64,000 nucleotides of DNA from Pseudomonas aestuarii. Lineage in GTDB: Bacteria; Pseudomonadota; Gammaproteobacteria; Pseudomonadales; Pseudomonadaceae. Position numbers and translations under genes: made by a program. The DNA is taken from positions 1 to 64,000 of the forward strand of contig NZ_JAQJZJ010000006.1 of the NCBI RefSeq assembly GCF_027988105.1. Reading direction: 5' to 3'. A model generated the notes under the pieces. It saw only the letters and a list, made by a program, of their open reading frames with translations. It made no database searches and was not told the origin of the DNA. This document shows, in pieces, positions 17,782 through 26,900 of this stretch (the stretch's first letter is position 1; the number at the start of each line of letters is the position of its first letter).

Positions 17782-18843
17782 ATGAGTTACAACGTCACCA
17801 TCGAGCCGACCGGCGAAGTGATCGAAGTGGAGGAGGGCCAGACCATTCTCCAGGCCGCCCTGCGTCAGGGCGTATGGCTGCCTTTCGCCTGCGGCCATGG
17901 CACCTGTGCCACCTGCAAGGTGCAGGTGCTGGAAGGCGACGTCGAGGTTGGTGCGGCTTCGCCCTTTGCCCTGATGGACATCGAGCGCGAAGAGGGCAAG
18001 GTGCTGGCCTGTTGTGCCACTGTGCAGAGCGACGTGACCATCGAGGCTGACATCGACGTCGACCCCGATTTTCTTGGCCATCCGGTGGCGGACTTCCGCG
18101 CCACGGTCAGTGCCATCGTCGAATTGTCGCCGACCATCAAGGGCCTGCACCTGCGCCTGGATCGGCCGATGGCGTTCCAGTCCGGGCAATACGTCAACCT
18201 CGACCTTCCGGGCATCGAAGGCAGCCGGGCGTTCTCCCTGGCCAACCCCTCGGGCCAGGCCCGCGACGTGGAGTTGCATGTACGCCTGGTCGAGGGCGGC
18301 GCCGCCACCAGCTATATCCACCAGCAGCTCAAGGTCGGCGATCAGCTGCACTTGTCCGGCCCCTACGGGCAGTTCTTCGTGCGCGGCTCGCAGCCGGGCG
18401 ACCTTATCTTCATGGCCGGTGGCTCGGGCTTGTCCAGCCCGCAGTCGATGATCCTCGACCTGCTGGAACAAGGCGACAGCCGCCAGATCACCCTGTTCCA
18501 GGGCGCGCGCAACGTCGCCGAACTGTACAACCGCGAACTGTTCGAGGGCCTGGCCCGCGAGCACCGCAACTTCACTTATGTGCCGGCGCTCAGCCAGGCC
18601 AGCGACGATCCGACCTGGCAGGGTTTCAAGGGCTTCGTGCATGACGCCGCCAAGGCCCACTTCGACGGCCGTTTCAGCGGCCACAAGGCCTACCTGTGCG
18701 GGCCGCCACCGATGATCGACGCGGCCATCAGCACCCTGATGCAGGGCCGCCTGTTCGAGCGCGACATCTTCATGGAGCGCTTCCTCACCGCAGCCGATGG
18801 CGCCGGCGATGGCCAGCGTTCCGCGCTGTTCAAGCGCATCTGA
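17782..18843 (+). CDS. dmpP: Phenol hydroxylase P5, NADH-ferredoxin reductase component
   Basis: The 353-residue reductase moves electrons from NADH through FAD and a 2Fe-2S centre to DmpN. The N-terminal ferredoxin domain has Cys37, Cys42, Cys45 and Cys77/78 (CGHGTCATC, LACC). The FAD domain has the RAFSLANPS motif and the NADH domain has MAGGSGLSSPQSM, with a C-terminal CGPPPMIDA. I use the ATG at 17782, after GAGGTGA; a GTG three codons earlier overlaps that ribosome site. The length equals that of CF600 DmpP. Confidence 0.95.
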   Translation: MSYNVTIEPTGEVIEVEEGQTILQAALRQGVWLPFACGHGTCATCKVQVLEGDVEVGAASPFALMDIEREEGKVLACCATVQSDVTIEADIDVDPDFLGHPVADFRATVSAIVELSPTIKGLHLRLDRPMAFQSGQYVNLDLPGIEGSRAFSLANPSGQARDVELHVRLVEGGAATSYIHQQLKVGDQLHLSGPYGQFFVRGSQPGDLIFMAGGSGLSSPQSMILDLLEQGDSRQITLFQGARNVAELYNRELFEGLAREHRNFTYVPALSQASDDPTWQGFKGFVHDAAKAHFDGRFSGHKAYLCGPPPMIDAAISTLMQGRLFERDIFMERFLTAADGAGDGQRSALFKRI

Positions 18844-18854
18844 GGGCCGCCGTC

Positions 18855-19193
18855 ATGGGCAGACAGTATCGAGTGACCGAGGTCAGCAGCGGCCAGCACT
18901 TCGGTTGCGACGAGGCGCTGCCGGTGCTGACCGCCATGGAACAGCACGGGCTGTTCTGCGTGCCGGTCGGTTGCCGCGGTGGCGGCTGCGGCCTGTGCAA
19001 GGTGCGGGTGCTGGCCGGTGACTACGAGTGCGGGCGCATGAGCTGCAAGCACGTCTCGGCAGAGGCGCGCGAACAGGGCTACGCCCTGGCCTGCCGCCTG
19101 TTTGCCCGCAGCGACCTGAGCATCGAGCGTTATTCAAAGCCGTGCAGTGAAAACACGGTCGACCCACAACAAAGACAAAAGGTGTCGTTATGA
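18855..19193 (+). CDS. dmpQ: DmpQ, ferredoxin that reactivates catechol 2,3-dioxygenase
   Basis: The 112-residue protein is a chloroplast-type 2Fe-2S ferredoxin of the XylT family. It re-reduces the active-site iron of catechol 2,3-dioxygenase after oxidation by substituted catechols. Ligands are Cys40, Cys45, Cys48 and Cys80 ([13 protein letters not shown]). The ATG at 18855 is chosen over the longer frame that starts inside dmpP. Its stop overlaps the dmpB start by four bases (ATGA), so the two proteins should be made together. Confidence 0.93.
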   Translation: MGRQYRVTEVSSGQHFGCDEALPVLTAMEQHGLFCVPVGCRGGGCGLCKVRVLAGDYECGRMSCKHVSAEAREQGYALACRLFARSDLSIERYSKPCSENTVDPQQRQKVSL

Positions 19194-20110
19194 AAAAAGG
19201 TGTGATGCGTCCCGGCCACGTGCAACTGCGCGTGCTGGACATGGCCAAGGCCCTGGAACACTACGTCGAGCTGCTCGGTCTGATCGAGGTCGACCGCGAC
19301 GAGCAAGGCCGGGTTTATCTCAAGGCCTGGACCGAGACCGACAAGTTCTCCGTGGTGCTGCGCGAGGCCGACGAGCCGGGCATGGACTTCATGGCCTTCA
19401 AGGTGATCGACGATGCCTGCCTGAGCCGCCTGGCCGGCGAACTGCAGGAGTTCGGTTGCCAGGTGGAAGAACTGCCAGCCGGCGAACTCAAGGACTGCGG
19501 GCGGCGGGTGCAGTTTACTTCGCCCTCTGGACACCGCTTCGAGCTGTTCGCGCAGAAGCAGGTCACCGGCAAGTGGGGCCTCGAGGAGGTCAACCCGGAG
19601 GCCTGGCCGCGCGGCCTCAAGGGCATGCGCGCGGTGCGTTTCGACCATTGCCTGCTGTACGGCGACGAGCTGGACGAGACCCTGCGCCTGTTCACCGAAG
19701 TACTCGGCTTCACCCTCGCCGAACAGGTACTCGATGGCGGCACGCGCATCGCCCAGTTCCTCAGCCTGTGCATGAAGGCGCACGACGTGGCCTTCATCCT
19801 CCACCCGGAGAAGGGCCGTTTCCACCACGCCTCGTTCTTCCTCGAGACCTGGGAGGACGTCCTGCGCGCCGCCGACCTGATCAGCATGACCGACACCTCG
19901 ATCGACATCGGCCCGACCCGTCACGGCCTGACCCATGGCAAGACCATCTACTTCTTCGACCCGTCCGGAAACCGTAACGAGGTGTTCTGCGGCGGCGACT
20001 ACCACTACCCCGATCACCCGGTGGTGACCTGGACCGCCGACCAACTGGGCAAGGCGATCTTCTACCACGACCGGGTGCTCAACGAACGTTTCCTCACCGT
20101 GCTGACCTGA
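19190..20110 (+). CDS. dmpB: Catechol 2,3-dioxygenase
   Basis: The 306-residue extradiol dioxygenase opens catechol to 2-hydroxymuconic semialdehyde. The iron ligands are visible: His153 ([10 protein letters not shown]), His213 (KGRFHHASF) and Glu264 (NRNEVFCGG). These equal His153, His214 and Glu265 of XylE, with one residue fewer in the LDGGTR turn. The acid-base His (TRHGLTHG) and Tyr254 are also present. An extra Cys replaces Ala after His153. Translation is coupled to dmpQ. Confidence 0.96.
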   Translation: MKKGVMRPGHVQLRVLDMAKALEHYVELLGLIEVDRDEQGRVYLKAWTETDKFSVVLREADEPGMDFMAFKVIDDACLSRLAGELQEFGCQVEELPAGELKDCGRRVQFTSPSGHRFELFAQKQVTGKWGLEEVNPEAWPRGLKGMRAVRFDHCLLYGDELDETLRLFTEVLGFTLAEQVLDGGTRIAQFLSLCMKAHDVAFILHPEKGRFHHASFFLETWEDVLRAADLISMTDTSIDIGPTRHGLTHGKTIYFFDPSGNRNEVFCGGDYHYPDHPVVTWTADQLGKAIFYHDRVLNERFLTVLT

Positions 20111-20164
20111 GAGTTTTCCACAACCGCTGAAGGCCCAGTTCGACTTATTGCAGAGATTGCGCAA

Positions 20165-21625
20165 ATGAAAGAGATCAAGCATTTCATTAACGGTGCTTTC
20201 GTCGGTTCGGCCAGCGGCCGCACCTTCGAGGACATCAACCCGGCCAACGGCCAGGTGATCGGCCAAGTCCATGAGGCCGGTCGTGTCGAGGTCGACACCG
20301 CGGTCAAGGCCGCGCGTGCCGCGCTCAAGGGCCCCTGGGGCAAGATGAGTGTGGCCGAGCGCGCGGAGATCCTGCATCGCGTGGCCGATGGCATCACTGC
20401 CCGCTTCGACGAGTTTCTCGAGGCCGAGTGCCTGGACACCGGCAAGCCGAAATCCCTGGCCAGCCACATCGACATTCCGCGTGGGGCGGCCAACTTCAAG
20501 GTGTTCGCCGACCTGCTGAAGAATGTCGCTAATGAAGCCTTCGAGATGGCCACCCCGGACGGTGCCGGTGCGCTCAACTACGGCGTGCGCCGGCCCAAGG
20601 GGGTGATCGGGGTGATCAGCCCGTGGAACCTGCCGCTGCTGCTGATGACCTGGAAAGTAGGCCCGGCCCTGGCCTGTGGCAACTGCGTGGTGGTCAAGCC
20701 ATCCGAGGAAACCCCGCTGACCGCCACCCTGCTCGGTGAAGTGATGCAGGCCGCCGGCGTGCCGGCGGGCGTGTACAACGTGGTGCACGGTTTCGGCGGC
20801 GATTCGGCCGGCGCCTTCCTCACCGAGCACCCGGATGTCGACGCCTACACCTTCACCGGCGAGACCGGCACCGGCGAAACCATCATGCGCGCCGCGGCCA
20901 AGGGCGTGCGCCAGGTGTCGCTGGAACTGGGCGGCAAGAACGCCGGCATCGTCTTCGCCGACTGCGACATGGACAAGGCCATCGAGGGCACTCTGCGCTC
21001 GGCCTTTGCCAACTGCGGCCAGGTCTGCCTGGGCACCGAGCGGGTGTATGTCGAACGGCCGATCTTCGATGAGTTCGTCGCCCGCCTGAAGGCCGGTGCC
21101 GAGGCGCTGGTGATCGGGCCGCCGGACGATGCGAGCAGCAACTTCGGCCCGCTGGTCAGCCTCAAGCACCGTGAAAAAGTCCTCAGCTACTACCAGCAGG
21201 CGCTCGACGACGGCGCCACTGTGGTCACCGGCGGCAGCGTGCCGGACATGCCGGCGCACCTGGCCGGCGGCGCCTGGGTGCAGCCGACCATCTGGACCGG
21301 GCTGACCGACGATTCGGCGGTGGTCACCGAGGAAATCTTCGGGCCCTGCTGCCATATCCGTCCGTTCGACACGGAAGAAGAAGCCATCGAACTGGCCAAC
21401 AGCCTGCCCTACGGCCTGGCGTCGGCGATCTGGACCGAGAACAGCTCGCGCGCCCACCGCGTCGCCGGGCAGATCGAGGCCGGCATCGTCTGGGTCAACA
21501 GCTGGTTCCTGCGCGACCTGCGCACCGCCTTCGGCGGCAGCAAGCAATCCGGGATTGGCAGGGAAGGGGGTGTGCACTCGCTGGAGTTCTACACCGAGCT
21601 GAAAAACATCTGCGTGAAACTCTGA
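20165..21625 (+). CDS. dmpC: 2-Hydroxymuconic semialdehyde dehydrogenase
   Basis: The 486-residue aldehyde dehydrogenase oxidises the ring-cleavage product with NAD+ to 4-oxalocrotonate, the main branch for unsubstituted catechol. Motifs seen are PWNLPLLLMTWKVGPAL, FTGETGTGE, the general-base Glu in LELGGKN (about 256) and the catalytic Cys in NCGQVCLGTERVYV (about 290). The start MKEIKHFINGAFVGSA fits the family. It follows dmpB by 54 bases. Confidence 0.95.
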   Translation: MKEIKHFINGAFVGSASGRTFEDINPANGQVIGQVHEAGRVEVDTAVKAARAALKGPWGKMSVAERAEILHRVADGITARFDEFLEAECLDTGKPKSLASHIDIPRGAANFKVFADLLKNVANEAFEMATPDGAGALNYGVRRPKGVIGVISPWNLPLLLMTWKVGPALACGNCVVVKPSEETPLTATLLGEVMQAAGVPAGVYNVVHGFGGDSAGAFLTEHPDVDAYTFTGETGTGETIMRAAAKGVRQVSLELGGKNAGIVFADCDMDKAIEGTLRSAFANCGQVCLGTERVYVERPIFDEFVARLKAGAEALVIGPPDDASSNFGPLVSLKHREKVLSYYQQALDDGATVVTGGSVPDMPAHLAGGAWVQPTIWTGLTDDSAVVTEEIFGPCCHIRPFDTEEEAIELANSLPYGLASAIWTENSSRAHRVAGQIEAGIVWVNSWFLRDLRTAFGGSKQSGIGREGGVHSLEFYTELKNICVKL

Positions 21626-21632
21626 GGTGCTC

Positions 21633-22514
21633 ATGACTGCATCCCTGAAGGCACCCCCGCAGGCAGCGGAGCAGGCTCCGGAACCTAGCCCCGAGCTGGG
21701 TCGCGAGATCCTCGCGGCCGGCTGGCGCACCAACCTGCTGGAGCAGGGCAGCGGCTTTCCGCTGCTGCTGATCCACGGCTCCGGCCCCGGTGTCACCGCC
21801 TGGGCCAACTGGCGCCTGGTCATGCCGCAGCTGGCGCAGAACCGCCGGGTGCTCGCCCCGGACATGCTCGGCTTCGGTTACAGCGAGCGCCCGGCGGATG
21901 CGCACTACAACCTCGACACCTGGGTGCTGCATGCCCTCGGCGTGCTGGATGCTTTGGGCATCGCCCAGGCCGACCTGGTCGGCAACTCCTTCGGCGGCGC
22001 CATCGCCCTGGCCCTGGCCGTGCGCCATCCCGAACGGGTGCGCCGGTTGGTGCTGATGGGCAGCGTCGGCGTGCCCTTCGAACTGACCGCGGGCCTGGAT
22101 GCGGCCTGGGGCTACACGCCATCGCTGGCCAACATGCGTGCGCTGCTCGACTTCTTCGCCTTCGACCGCGGCCTGGTCAGCGACGAGCTGGCCGAGCTGC
22201 GTTACCAGGCCAGCATCCGTCCGGGTTTCCAGGAGTCCTTCGCCGCCATGTTCCCCGCCCCGCGCCAGCGCTGGGTCGAGGCGCTGTGCAGCGACGAGCG
22301 GGCGATCCGCGCGTTGCCCCATCAGACCCTGGTGGTACATGGCCGTGAAGACCAGATCATCCCGCTGGAGACCTCGCTGACCCTGTCCCACTGGATTCCC
22401 AACGCCCAGCTGCACGTGTATGGCCACTGCGGCCACTGGACCCAGATCGAACACGCCGGCCGTTTCGCCCGCCTGGTCGAGGATTTCCTCGCCGAGGCCG
22501 CCCCCCTTTCCTGA
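21633..22514 (+). CDS. dmpD: 2-Hydroxymuconic semialdehyde hydrolase
   Basis: This 293-residue alpha/beta hydrolase cleaves 2-hydroxymuconic semialdehyde to formate and 2-oxopent-4-enoate. The oxyanion segment HGSGPGVTAWANW, the nucleophile elbow GNSFGGA, the Asp in GREDQIIP and the His in GHCGHW give the full triad. I use the ATG at 21633 after GAGGTG; a GTG two codons earlier lies within that ribosome site. The N-terminal 25 residues are Ala/Pro/Glu-rich and longer than in most homologues. Confidence 0.94.
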   Translation: MTASLKAPPQAAEQAPEPSPELGREILAAGWRTNLLEQGSGFPLLLIHGSGPGVTAWANWRLVMPQLAQNRRVLAPDMLGFGYSERPADAHYNLDTWVLHALGVLDALGIAQADLVGNSFGGAIALALAVRHPERVRRLVLMGSVGVPFELTAGLDAAWGYTPSLANMRALLDFFAFDRGLVSDELAELRYQASIRPGFQESFAAMFPAPRQRWVEALCSDERAIRALPHQTLVVHGREDQIIPLETSLTLSHWIPNAQLHVYGHCGHWTQIEHAGRFARLVEDFLAEAAPLS

Positions 22515-22527
22515 GAGAGAGACAAGC

Positions 22528-23313
22528 ATGGACCAGATATTAATCAACGAGCTCGGCGACGAGCTGTACCAGGCGATGGTCAACCGCGAGGCGATCGCGC
22601 CGCTGACCGAACGCGGTTTTGCCATCAGCATCGACGACGCCTACCACATCTCCCTGCGCATGCTCGAACGCCGGCTGGCCGCCGGCGAGAGGATCATCGG
22701 CAAGAAGATCGGCGTCACCAGCAAGGCCGTGCAGAACATGCTCAACGTGCACCAGCCGGACTTCGGGTACCTGACCGACGCCATGGTGTTCAACAGCGGC
22801 GAAGCCATGCCGATCAGCCAGCGGCTGATGCAGCCCAAGGCCGAGGGCGAAATCGCCTTCATCCTCAAGAAGGACCTGATCGGTCCCGGCGTGACCAACG
22901 CCGACGTGCTGGCCGCCACCGAGTGCGTGATGCCCTGCTTCGAGATCGTCGATTCGCGCATTCGCGACTGGAAAATCAAGATCGAGGACACCGTGGCGGA
23001 CAACGCCTCCTGCGGCCTGTTCGTGCTCGGCGACACGGCGGTGTCGCCACGCCAGGTCGACCTGGTCACCTGCGGCATGCTGGTGGAGAAGAACGGCCAG
23101 CTGCTCAGCACCGGCGCCGGCGCCGCCGCGTTGGGTTCGCCGGTCAACTGCGTGGCCTGGCTGGCCAACACCCTGGGCCGTTTCGGCATACCGCTGAAGG
23201 CGGGCGAAGTGATTCTCTCCGGTTCGCTGGTGCCCCTGGAACCGGTCAAGGCCGGCGACTTCATGCGCGTCGAGATCGGCGGCATCGGTAGCGCCTCCGT
23301 GCGCTTCACCTGA
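22528..23313 (+). CDS. dmpE: 2-Oxopent-4-enoate hydratase
   Basis: The 261-residue hydratase adds water to 2-hydroxypenta-2,4-dienoate to give 4-hydroxy-2-oxovalerate and needs a divalent metal. The ATG ([17 protein letters not shown]) follows GAGAGAGAC. The metal-binding core [14 protein letters not shown] segment ([10 protein letters not shown] near 108) and [17 protein letters not shown] are typical. It is paralogous to the decarboxylase DmpH, with which it forms a complex in other pathways. Confidence 0.94.
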   Translation: MDQILINELGDELYQAMVNREAIAPLTERGFAISIDDAYHISLRMLERRLAAGERIIGKKIGVTSKAVQNMLNVHQPDFGYLTDAMVFNSGEAMPISQRLMQPKAEGEIAFILKKDLIGPGVTNADVLAATECVMPCFEIVDSRIRDWKIKIEDTVADNASCGLFVLGDTAVSPRQVDLVTCGMLVEKNGQLLSTGAGAAALGSPVNCVAWLANTLGRFGIPLKAGEVILSGSLVPLEPVKAGDFMRVEIGGIGSASVRFT

Positions 23314-23332
23314 TCGAACAGAGGACTATCTG

Positions 23333-24256
23333 ATGAGCAAGAAACTCAAGGCGGCCATTATCGGCCCCGGCAATATCGGTACCGATCTGGTGATGAAGAT
23401 GCTCCGTTCCGAGTGGATCGAGCCGGTGTGGATGGTCGGCATCGACCCCAACTCAGACGGCCTCAAGCGCGCTCACGAATTTGGCATGAAGACCACCGCC
23501 GAAGGGGTCGACGGCCTGCTGCCGCACGTGCTGGACGACGACATCCGTATCGCCTTCGACGCCACCTCGGCCTATGTGCATGCCGAGAACAGCCGCAAGC
23601 TCAATGCGCTGGGCGTGCTGATGGTCGACCTGACCCCGGCGGCCATCGGCCCCTACTGCGTGCCGCCGGTCAACCTCAAGCAGCACGTCGGCCGGCTGGA
23701 GATGAACGTCAACATGGTCACCTGCGGCGGCCAGGCGACCATTCCCATGGTCGCCGCGGTATCCCGCGTGCAATCGGTGGCCTACGCCGAGATCGTCGCC
23801 ACCGTCTCCTCGCGCTCGGTCGGCCCGGGCACGCGCAAGAACATCGACGAATTCACCCGCACCACCGCCGGCGCCATCGAGCAGGTCGGTGGGGCCCGGG
23901 AAGGCAAGGCGATTATCGTCATCAACCCGGCCGAGCCACCGCTGATGATGCGCGACACCATCCACTGCCTGACCGAGGGCGAGCCGGATCAGGACGCAAT
24001 CACCGCGTCGGTCCACGCGATGATCGCCGAGGTGCAGAAATACGTGCCCGGCTACCGCCTGAAAAACGGCCCGGTATTCGACGGCAACCGCGTGTCGATC
24101 TTCATGGAGGTTGAAGGCCTGGGCGACTACCTGCCCAAGTACGCCGGCAACCTCGACATCATGACCGCAGCCGCGCTGCGCACCGGCGAGATGTTCGCCG
24201 AGGAAATCGCCGCGGGCACCATTCAACTGCCGCGTCGCGACATTGCGCTGGCCTGA
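23333..24256 (+). CDS. dmpF: Acetaldehyde dehydrogenase (acylating)
   Basis: The 307-residue enzyme converts acetaldehyde, NAD+ and CoA to acetyl-CoA. The N-terminal GPGNIGTDL is the nucleotide-binding loop, and the catalytic Cys is in [13 protein letters not shown] near residue 132. It forms a channelling heterotetramer with the aldolase DmpG, encoded 11 bases downstream, so toxic acetaldehyde is not released. Confidence 0.95.
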   Translation: MSKKLKAAIIGPGNIGTDLVMKMLRSEWIEPVWMVGIDPNSDGLKRAHEFGMKTTAEGVDGLLPHVLDDDIRIAFDATSAYVHAENSRKLNALGVLMVDLTPAAIGPYCVPPVNLKQHVGRLEMNVNMVTCGGQATIPMVAAVSRVQSVAYAEIVATVSSRSVGPGTRKNIDEFTRTTAGAIEQVGGAREGKAIIVINPAEPPLMMRDTIHCLTEGEPDQDAITASVHAMIAEVQKYVPGYRLKNGPVFDGNRVSIFMEVEGLGDYLPKYAGNLDIMTAAALRTGEMFAEEIAAGTIQLPRRDIALA

Positions 24257-24267
24257 GGAGTAGCACC

Positions 24268-25308
24268 ATGAATCTGCAAGGCAAGAGCGTCATCCTGCAC
24301 GACATGAGCCTGCGCGACGGCATGCACGCCAAGCGCCACCAGATCAGCCTGGAACAGATGGTCGCGGTCGCCACCGGCCTCGATCAAGCCGGCATGCCGA
24401 TGATCGAGATCACCCACGGCGACGGCCTCGGCGGTCGTTCGATCAACTACGGCTTCCCGGCGCACAGCGACGAGGAGTACCTGCGCGCGGTGATCCCGCA
24501 GCTCAAGCAGGCCAAGGTTTCCGCCCTGCTGCTGCCCGGCATTGGCACCGTCGACCACCTGAAGATGGCGCTGGACTGCGGTGTTTCGACCATCCGCGTG
24601 GCCACCCACTGCACCGAGGCGGATGTCTCCGAGCAGCACATCGGCATGGCGCGCAAGCTGGGCGTCGACACCGTCGGCTTCCTGATGATGGCGCACATGA
24701 TCAGTGCCGAGAAAGTCCTGGAGCAGGCCAAGCTGATGGAGAGCTACGGCGCCAACTGCATCTACTGCACCGACTCGGCCGGCTACATGCTGCCCGATGA
24801 AGTCAGCGAGAAGATCGGCCTGCTGCGCGCCGAGCTTAATCCGGCCACCGAGGTCGGCTTCCACGGCCACCACAACATGGGCATGGCCATCGCCAACTCG
24901 CTGGCCGCGATCGAGGCCGGTGCCGTGCGCATCGACGGTTCGGTCGCCGGTCTCGGCGCCGGTGCCGGCAACACCCCGCTGGAGGTGTTCGTCGCGGTGT
25001 GCAAGCGCATGGGCGTGGAAACCGGCATCGACCTGTACAAGATCATGGACGTCGCCGAGGACCTGGTGGTGCCGATGATGGATCAGCCGATCCGCGTCGA
25101 CCGCGACGCCCTGACCCTGGGCTATGCCGGGGTGTACAGCTCGTTCCTGCTGTTCGCCCAGCGCGCCGAGAAGAAATACGGCGTGTCGGCCCGCGACATC
25201 CTGGTCGAGCTGGGCCGGCGCGGCACCGTCGGCGGCCAGGAAGACATGATCGAAGACTTGGCCCTGGATATGGCCAGAGCCCGGCAGAACCAGAAGGTGA
25301 GCGCATGA
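24268..25308 (+). CDS. dmpG: 4-Hydroxy-2-oxovalerate aldolase
   Basis: The 346-residue DRE-TIM metalloenzyme splits 4-hydroxy-2-oxovalerate into pyruvate and acetaldehyde. The DRE-type motif is [12 protein letters not shown] at the N-terminus, and the Mn-binding histidines lie in [11 protein letters not shown] near residue 198. The C-terminal communication domain contacts DmpF. GAGGAG precedes the ATG, and the stop overlaps dmpH by four bases. Confidence 0.95.
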   Translation: MNLQGKSVILHDMSLRDGMHAKRHQISLEQMVAVATGLDQAGMPMIEITHGDGLGGRSINYGFPAHSDEEYLRAVIPQLKQAKVSALLLPGIGTVDHLKMALDCGVSTIRVATHCTEADVSEQHIGMARKLGVDTVGFLMMAHMISAEKVLEQAKLMESYGANCIYCTDSAGYMLPDEVSEKIGLLRAELNPATEVGFHGHHNMGMAIANSLAAIEAGAVRIDGSVAGLGAGAGNTPLEVFVAVCKRMGVETGIDLYKIMDVAEDLVVPMMDQPIRVDRDALTLGYAGVYSSFLLFAQRAEKKYGVSARDILVELGRRGTVGGQEDMIEDLALDMARARQNQKVSA

Positions 25309-26099
25309 ACCGTACCCTGACCCGCGAACACGTGCTGGCCCTGGCCGAGCACATCGAAAACGCCGAGCTGAATGTCCACGACATCGGCAAGGTAACCAAC
25401 GACTTCCCCGAAATGACCTTTGCCGACGCCTACGACGTGCAGTGGGAAATTCGCCGGCGCAAGGAGGCCCGCGGCAACAAGATCGTCGGCCTGAAGATGG
25501 GCCTGACCTCCTGGGCGAAGATGGCGCAGATGGGCGTGGAAACGCCGATCTACGGCTTTTTGGCCGACTATTTCAGCGTGCCGGACGGCGGCGTGGTGGA
25601 CTGCGCCAAGCTGATCCACCCGAAGGTCGAGGCGGAAATCTCGGTGGTGACCAAGGCGCCGCTGCGCGGCCCGGGCTGTCATCTTGGCGACGTGATCGCG
25701 GCGATCGACTATGTGATCCCCACGGTCGAGGTGATCGACTCGCGCTACGAGAACTTCAAGTTCGACCTGATCAGCGTGGTCGCCGACAACGCCTCCTCGA
25801 CCCGCTTCATCAGCGGTGGGCGCATGGCCAGCCTGGAGGAGGTCGACCTGCGCACCCTTGGCGTGGTCATGGAGAAGAACGGCGAAGTGGTGGAACTCGG
25901 CGCCGGCGCCGCGGTGCTCGGCCACCCGCTGTCCAGCGTGGCGATGCTGGCCAACCTGCTGGCCGAGCGCGGCGAGCACATCCCGGCCGGCACCTTCATC
26001 ATGACCGGCGGCATCACCGCCGCCGTGCCGGTGGCGCCGGGCGACAACATCTGCGTGCGCTACCAGGGCCTCGGCTCGGTGACCGCGCGTTTCGTTTAA
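25305..26099 (+). CDS. dmpH: 4-Oxalocrotonate decarboxylase
   Basis: The 264-residue metal-dependent decarboxylase converts 2-oxo-3-hexenedioate to 2-hydroxypenta-2,4-dienoate, which DmpE then hydrates. The start [22 protein letters not shown] overlaps the dmpG stop (ATGA). [11 protein letters not shown] and [18 protein letters not shown] are the family core. A terminator-like hairpin starts eight bases after the stop, before dmpI. Confidence 0.94.
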   Translation: MNRTLTREHVLALAEHIENAELNVHDIGKVTNDFPEMTFADAYDVQWEIRRRKEARGNKIVGLKMGLTSWAKMAQMGVETPIYGFLADYFSVPDGGVVDCAKLIHPKVEAEISVVTKAPLRGPGCHLGDVIAAIDYVIPTVEVIDSRYENFKFDLISVVADNASSTRFISGGRMASLEEVDLRTLGVVMEKNGEVVELGAGAAVLGHPLSSVAMLANLLAERGEHIPAGTFIMTGGITAAVPVAPGDNICVRYQGLGSVTARFV

Positions 26100-26106
26100 A
26101 CCGTGT

Positions 26107-26135
26107 GCGGTCGGCCTGCGAGCCGGCCGCTTTTT
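26107..26135 (+). terminator. Terminator-like hairpin with T5 between dmpH and dmpI
   Basis: Nine-base arms (GCGGTCGGC and GCCGGCCGC, one G-U pair) around a six-base loop are followed at once by TTTTT. This is a compact intrinsic-terminator shape inside the operon, upstream of the ribosome site of dmpI. It should reduce read-through into dmpI rather than end the operon. Confidence 0.6.
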
Positions 26136-26149
26136 GCAGGAGCAGAAGC

Positions 26150-26341
26150 ATGCCCATCGCCCAGCTGTACATCCTCGAAGGTCGCAGTAACGAGCAGAAG
26201 GAAACCCTGATCCGCGAAGTCAGCGAGGCCATGTCGCGCTCGCTGGACGCGCCGATCGAACGGGTACGGGTCATCATCACCGAGATGCCGAGCAACCACT
26301 TCGGCATCGGCGGCGAACCGGCGAGCAAGGTCAGGCGATGA
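26150..26341 (+). CDS. dmpI: 4-Oxalocrotonate tautomerase
   Basis: The 63-residue protein begins [13 protein letters not shown]. After Met removal, Pro1 is the catalytic base that isomerises 4-oxalocrotonate from enol to keto form. Arg11 and the Arg in [10 protein letters not shown] (about 39) position the substrate carboxylates. The enzyme is normally a hexamer. GCAGGAG precedes the ATG. It closes the dmp operon, 50 bases after dmpH. Confidence 0.95.
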   Translation: MPIAQLYILEGRSNEQKETLIREVSEAMSRSLDAPIERVRVIITEMPSNHFGIGGEPASKVRR

Positions 26342-26418
26342 ACGTGGCCCTGCCTGCAGTACAAGGTTGCCGCGCGGGTAGGGCACGTATGCCAGCCATC
26401 GCTCGCGGCGGTTTGTCG

Positions 26419-26471
26419 GTAAACGCACCATAAACCCCACCTCCCGCTGGTGGGGTTTATGGTGCGTTTAC
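26419..26471. repeat. 23-bp perfect inverted repeat after dmpI
   Basis: Arms 26419-26441 and 26449-26471 are perfect reverse complements around a seven-base loop (TCCCGCT). The inner ten bases are GC-rich (AAACCCCACC) and the outer part mixed. No T-tract follows on either strand. It is the only strong structure downstream of the dmp operon and may act as its terminator or 3' stabiliser. The arm is long enough to suggest a mobile-element origin instead. Confidence 0.8.
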
Positions 26472-26505
26472 ATTGAATGGGCACAATCCAGACACAGGAA
26501 AAACC

Positions 26506-26535
26506 AAAGGCCCCAGGTTTTCACCTGGGGCCTTT
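26506..26535 (-). terminator. Strong intrinsic terminator beside the tRNA remnant
   Basis: Thirteen-base perfect arms (26506-26518, 26523-26535) around TTTC form the stem. On the minus strand it is followed by GGTTTTT, so it best ends minus-strand transcripts; TTTTCGTTT also follows on the plus strand. It sits nine bases beyond the CCA of the tRNA remnant at 26545, as a tRNA terminator would. Confidence 0.8.
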
Positions 26536-26544
26536 TCGTTTATA

Positions 26545-26568
26545 TGGTGCCCAGGCGGGCCTCTAACC
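26545..26568 (-). repeat. Degenerate copy of the 3' end of tRNA-Arg (att-site remnant)
   Basis: Read on the minus strand, the T-arm and acceptor end match the intact tRNA-Arg at 29183-29259 over its last 25 bases at 21 positions, with three substitutions and one missing base. CCCGCCTGG and GCACCA are exact. Such 3'-end copies are what integrative elements leave at their far border. Confidence 0.6.
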
Positions 26569-26900
26569 TATTTCGTATCCATATGTTTTTAAAGGATTTT
26601 CTGAGATTGTGATTTTGGTGGCATACAGGGCGGCATACACGGTGCCGGCTGCTGGGCCTGATTTGATCGATTTACTGACCTGGCCATTAAGTGTTCATGG
26701 CCTCCGTGAAAGCGCCAGCTCTGAATCGGGCTGCGACGATAGTTGAGTACCGGTAAGCCGTTTTATTTACCCCGGCTTGCTGGTCTCATTCGATGGCCAC
26801 GCAATAACCCCCTTGCAACCGCGTAGGCGGCGACGCGATCAACTTGAGTGCTAGCCCCAAACGCTTTAGGGTTTCGCTAGCGAAATGAGCCCATGTCGGC

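Noticed and set aside
15738..17783. A 681-codon open frame on the minus strand
   Set aside because: It is antisense to dmpN and dmpO; the composition is a shadow of codon bias.
19130..21865. A 911-codon open frame on the minus strand
   Set aside because: It runs antisense through dmpB and dmpC, both with intact catalytic residues, and has no family pattern or ribosome site.
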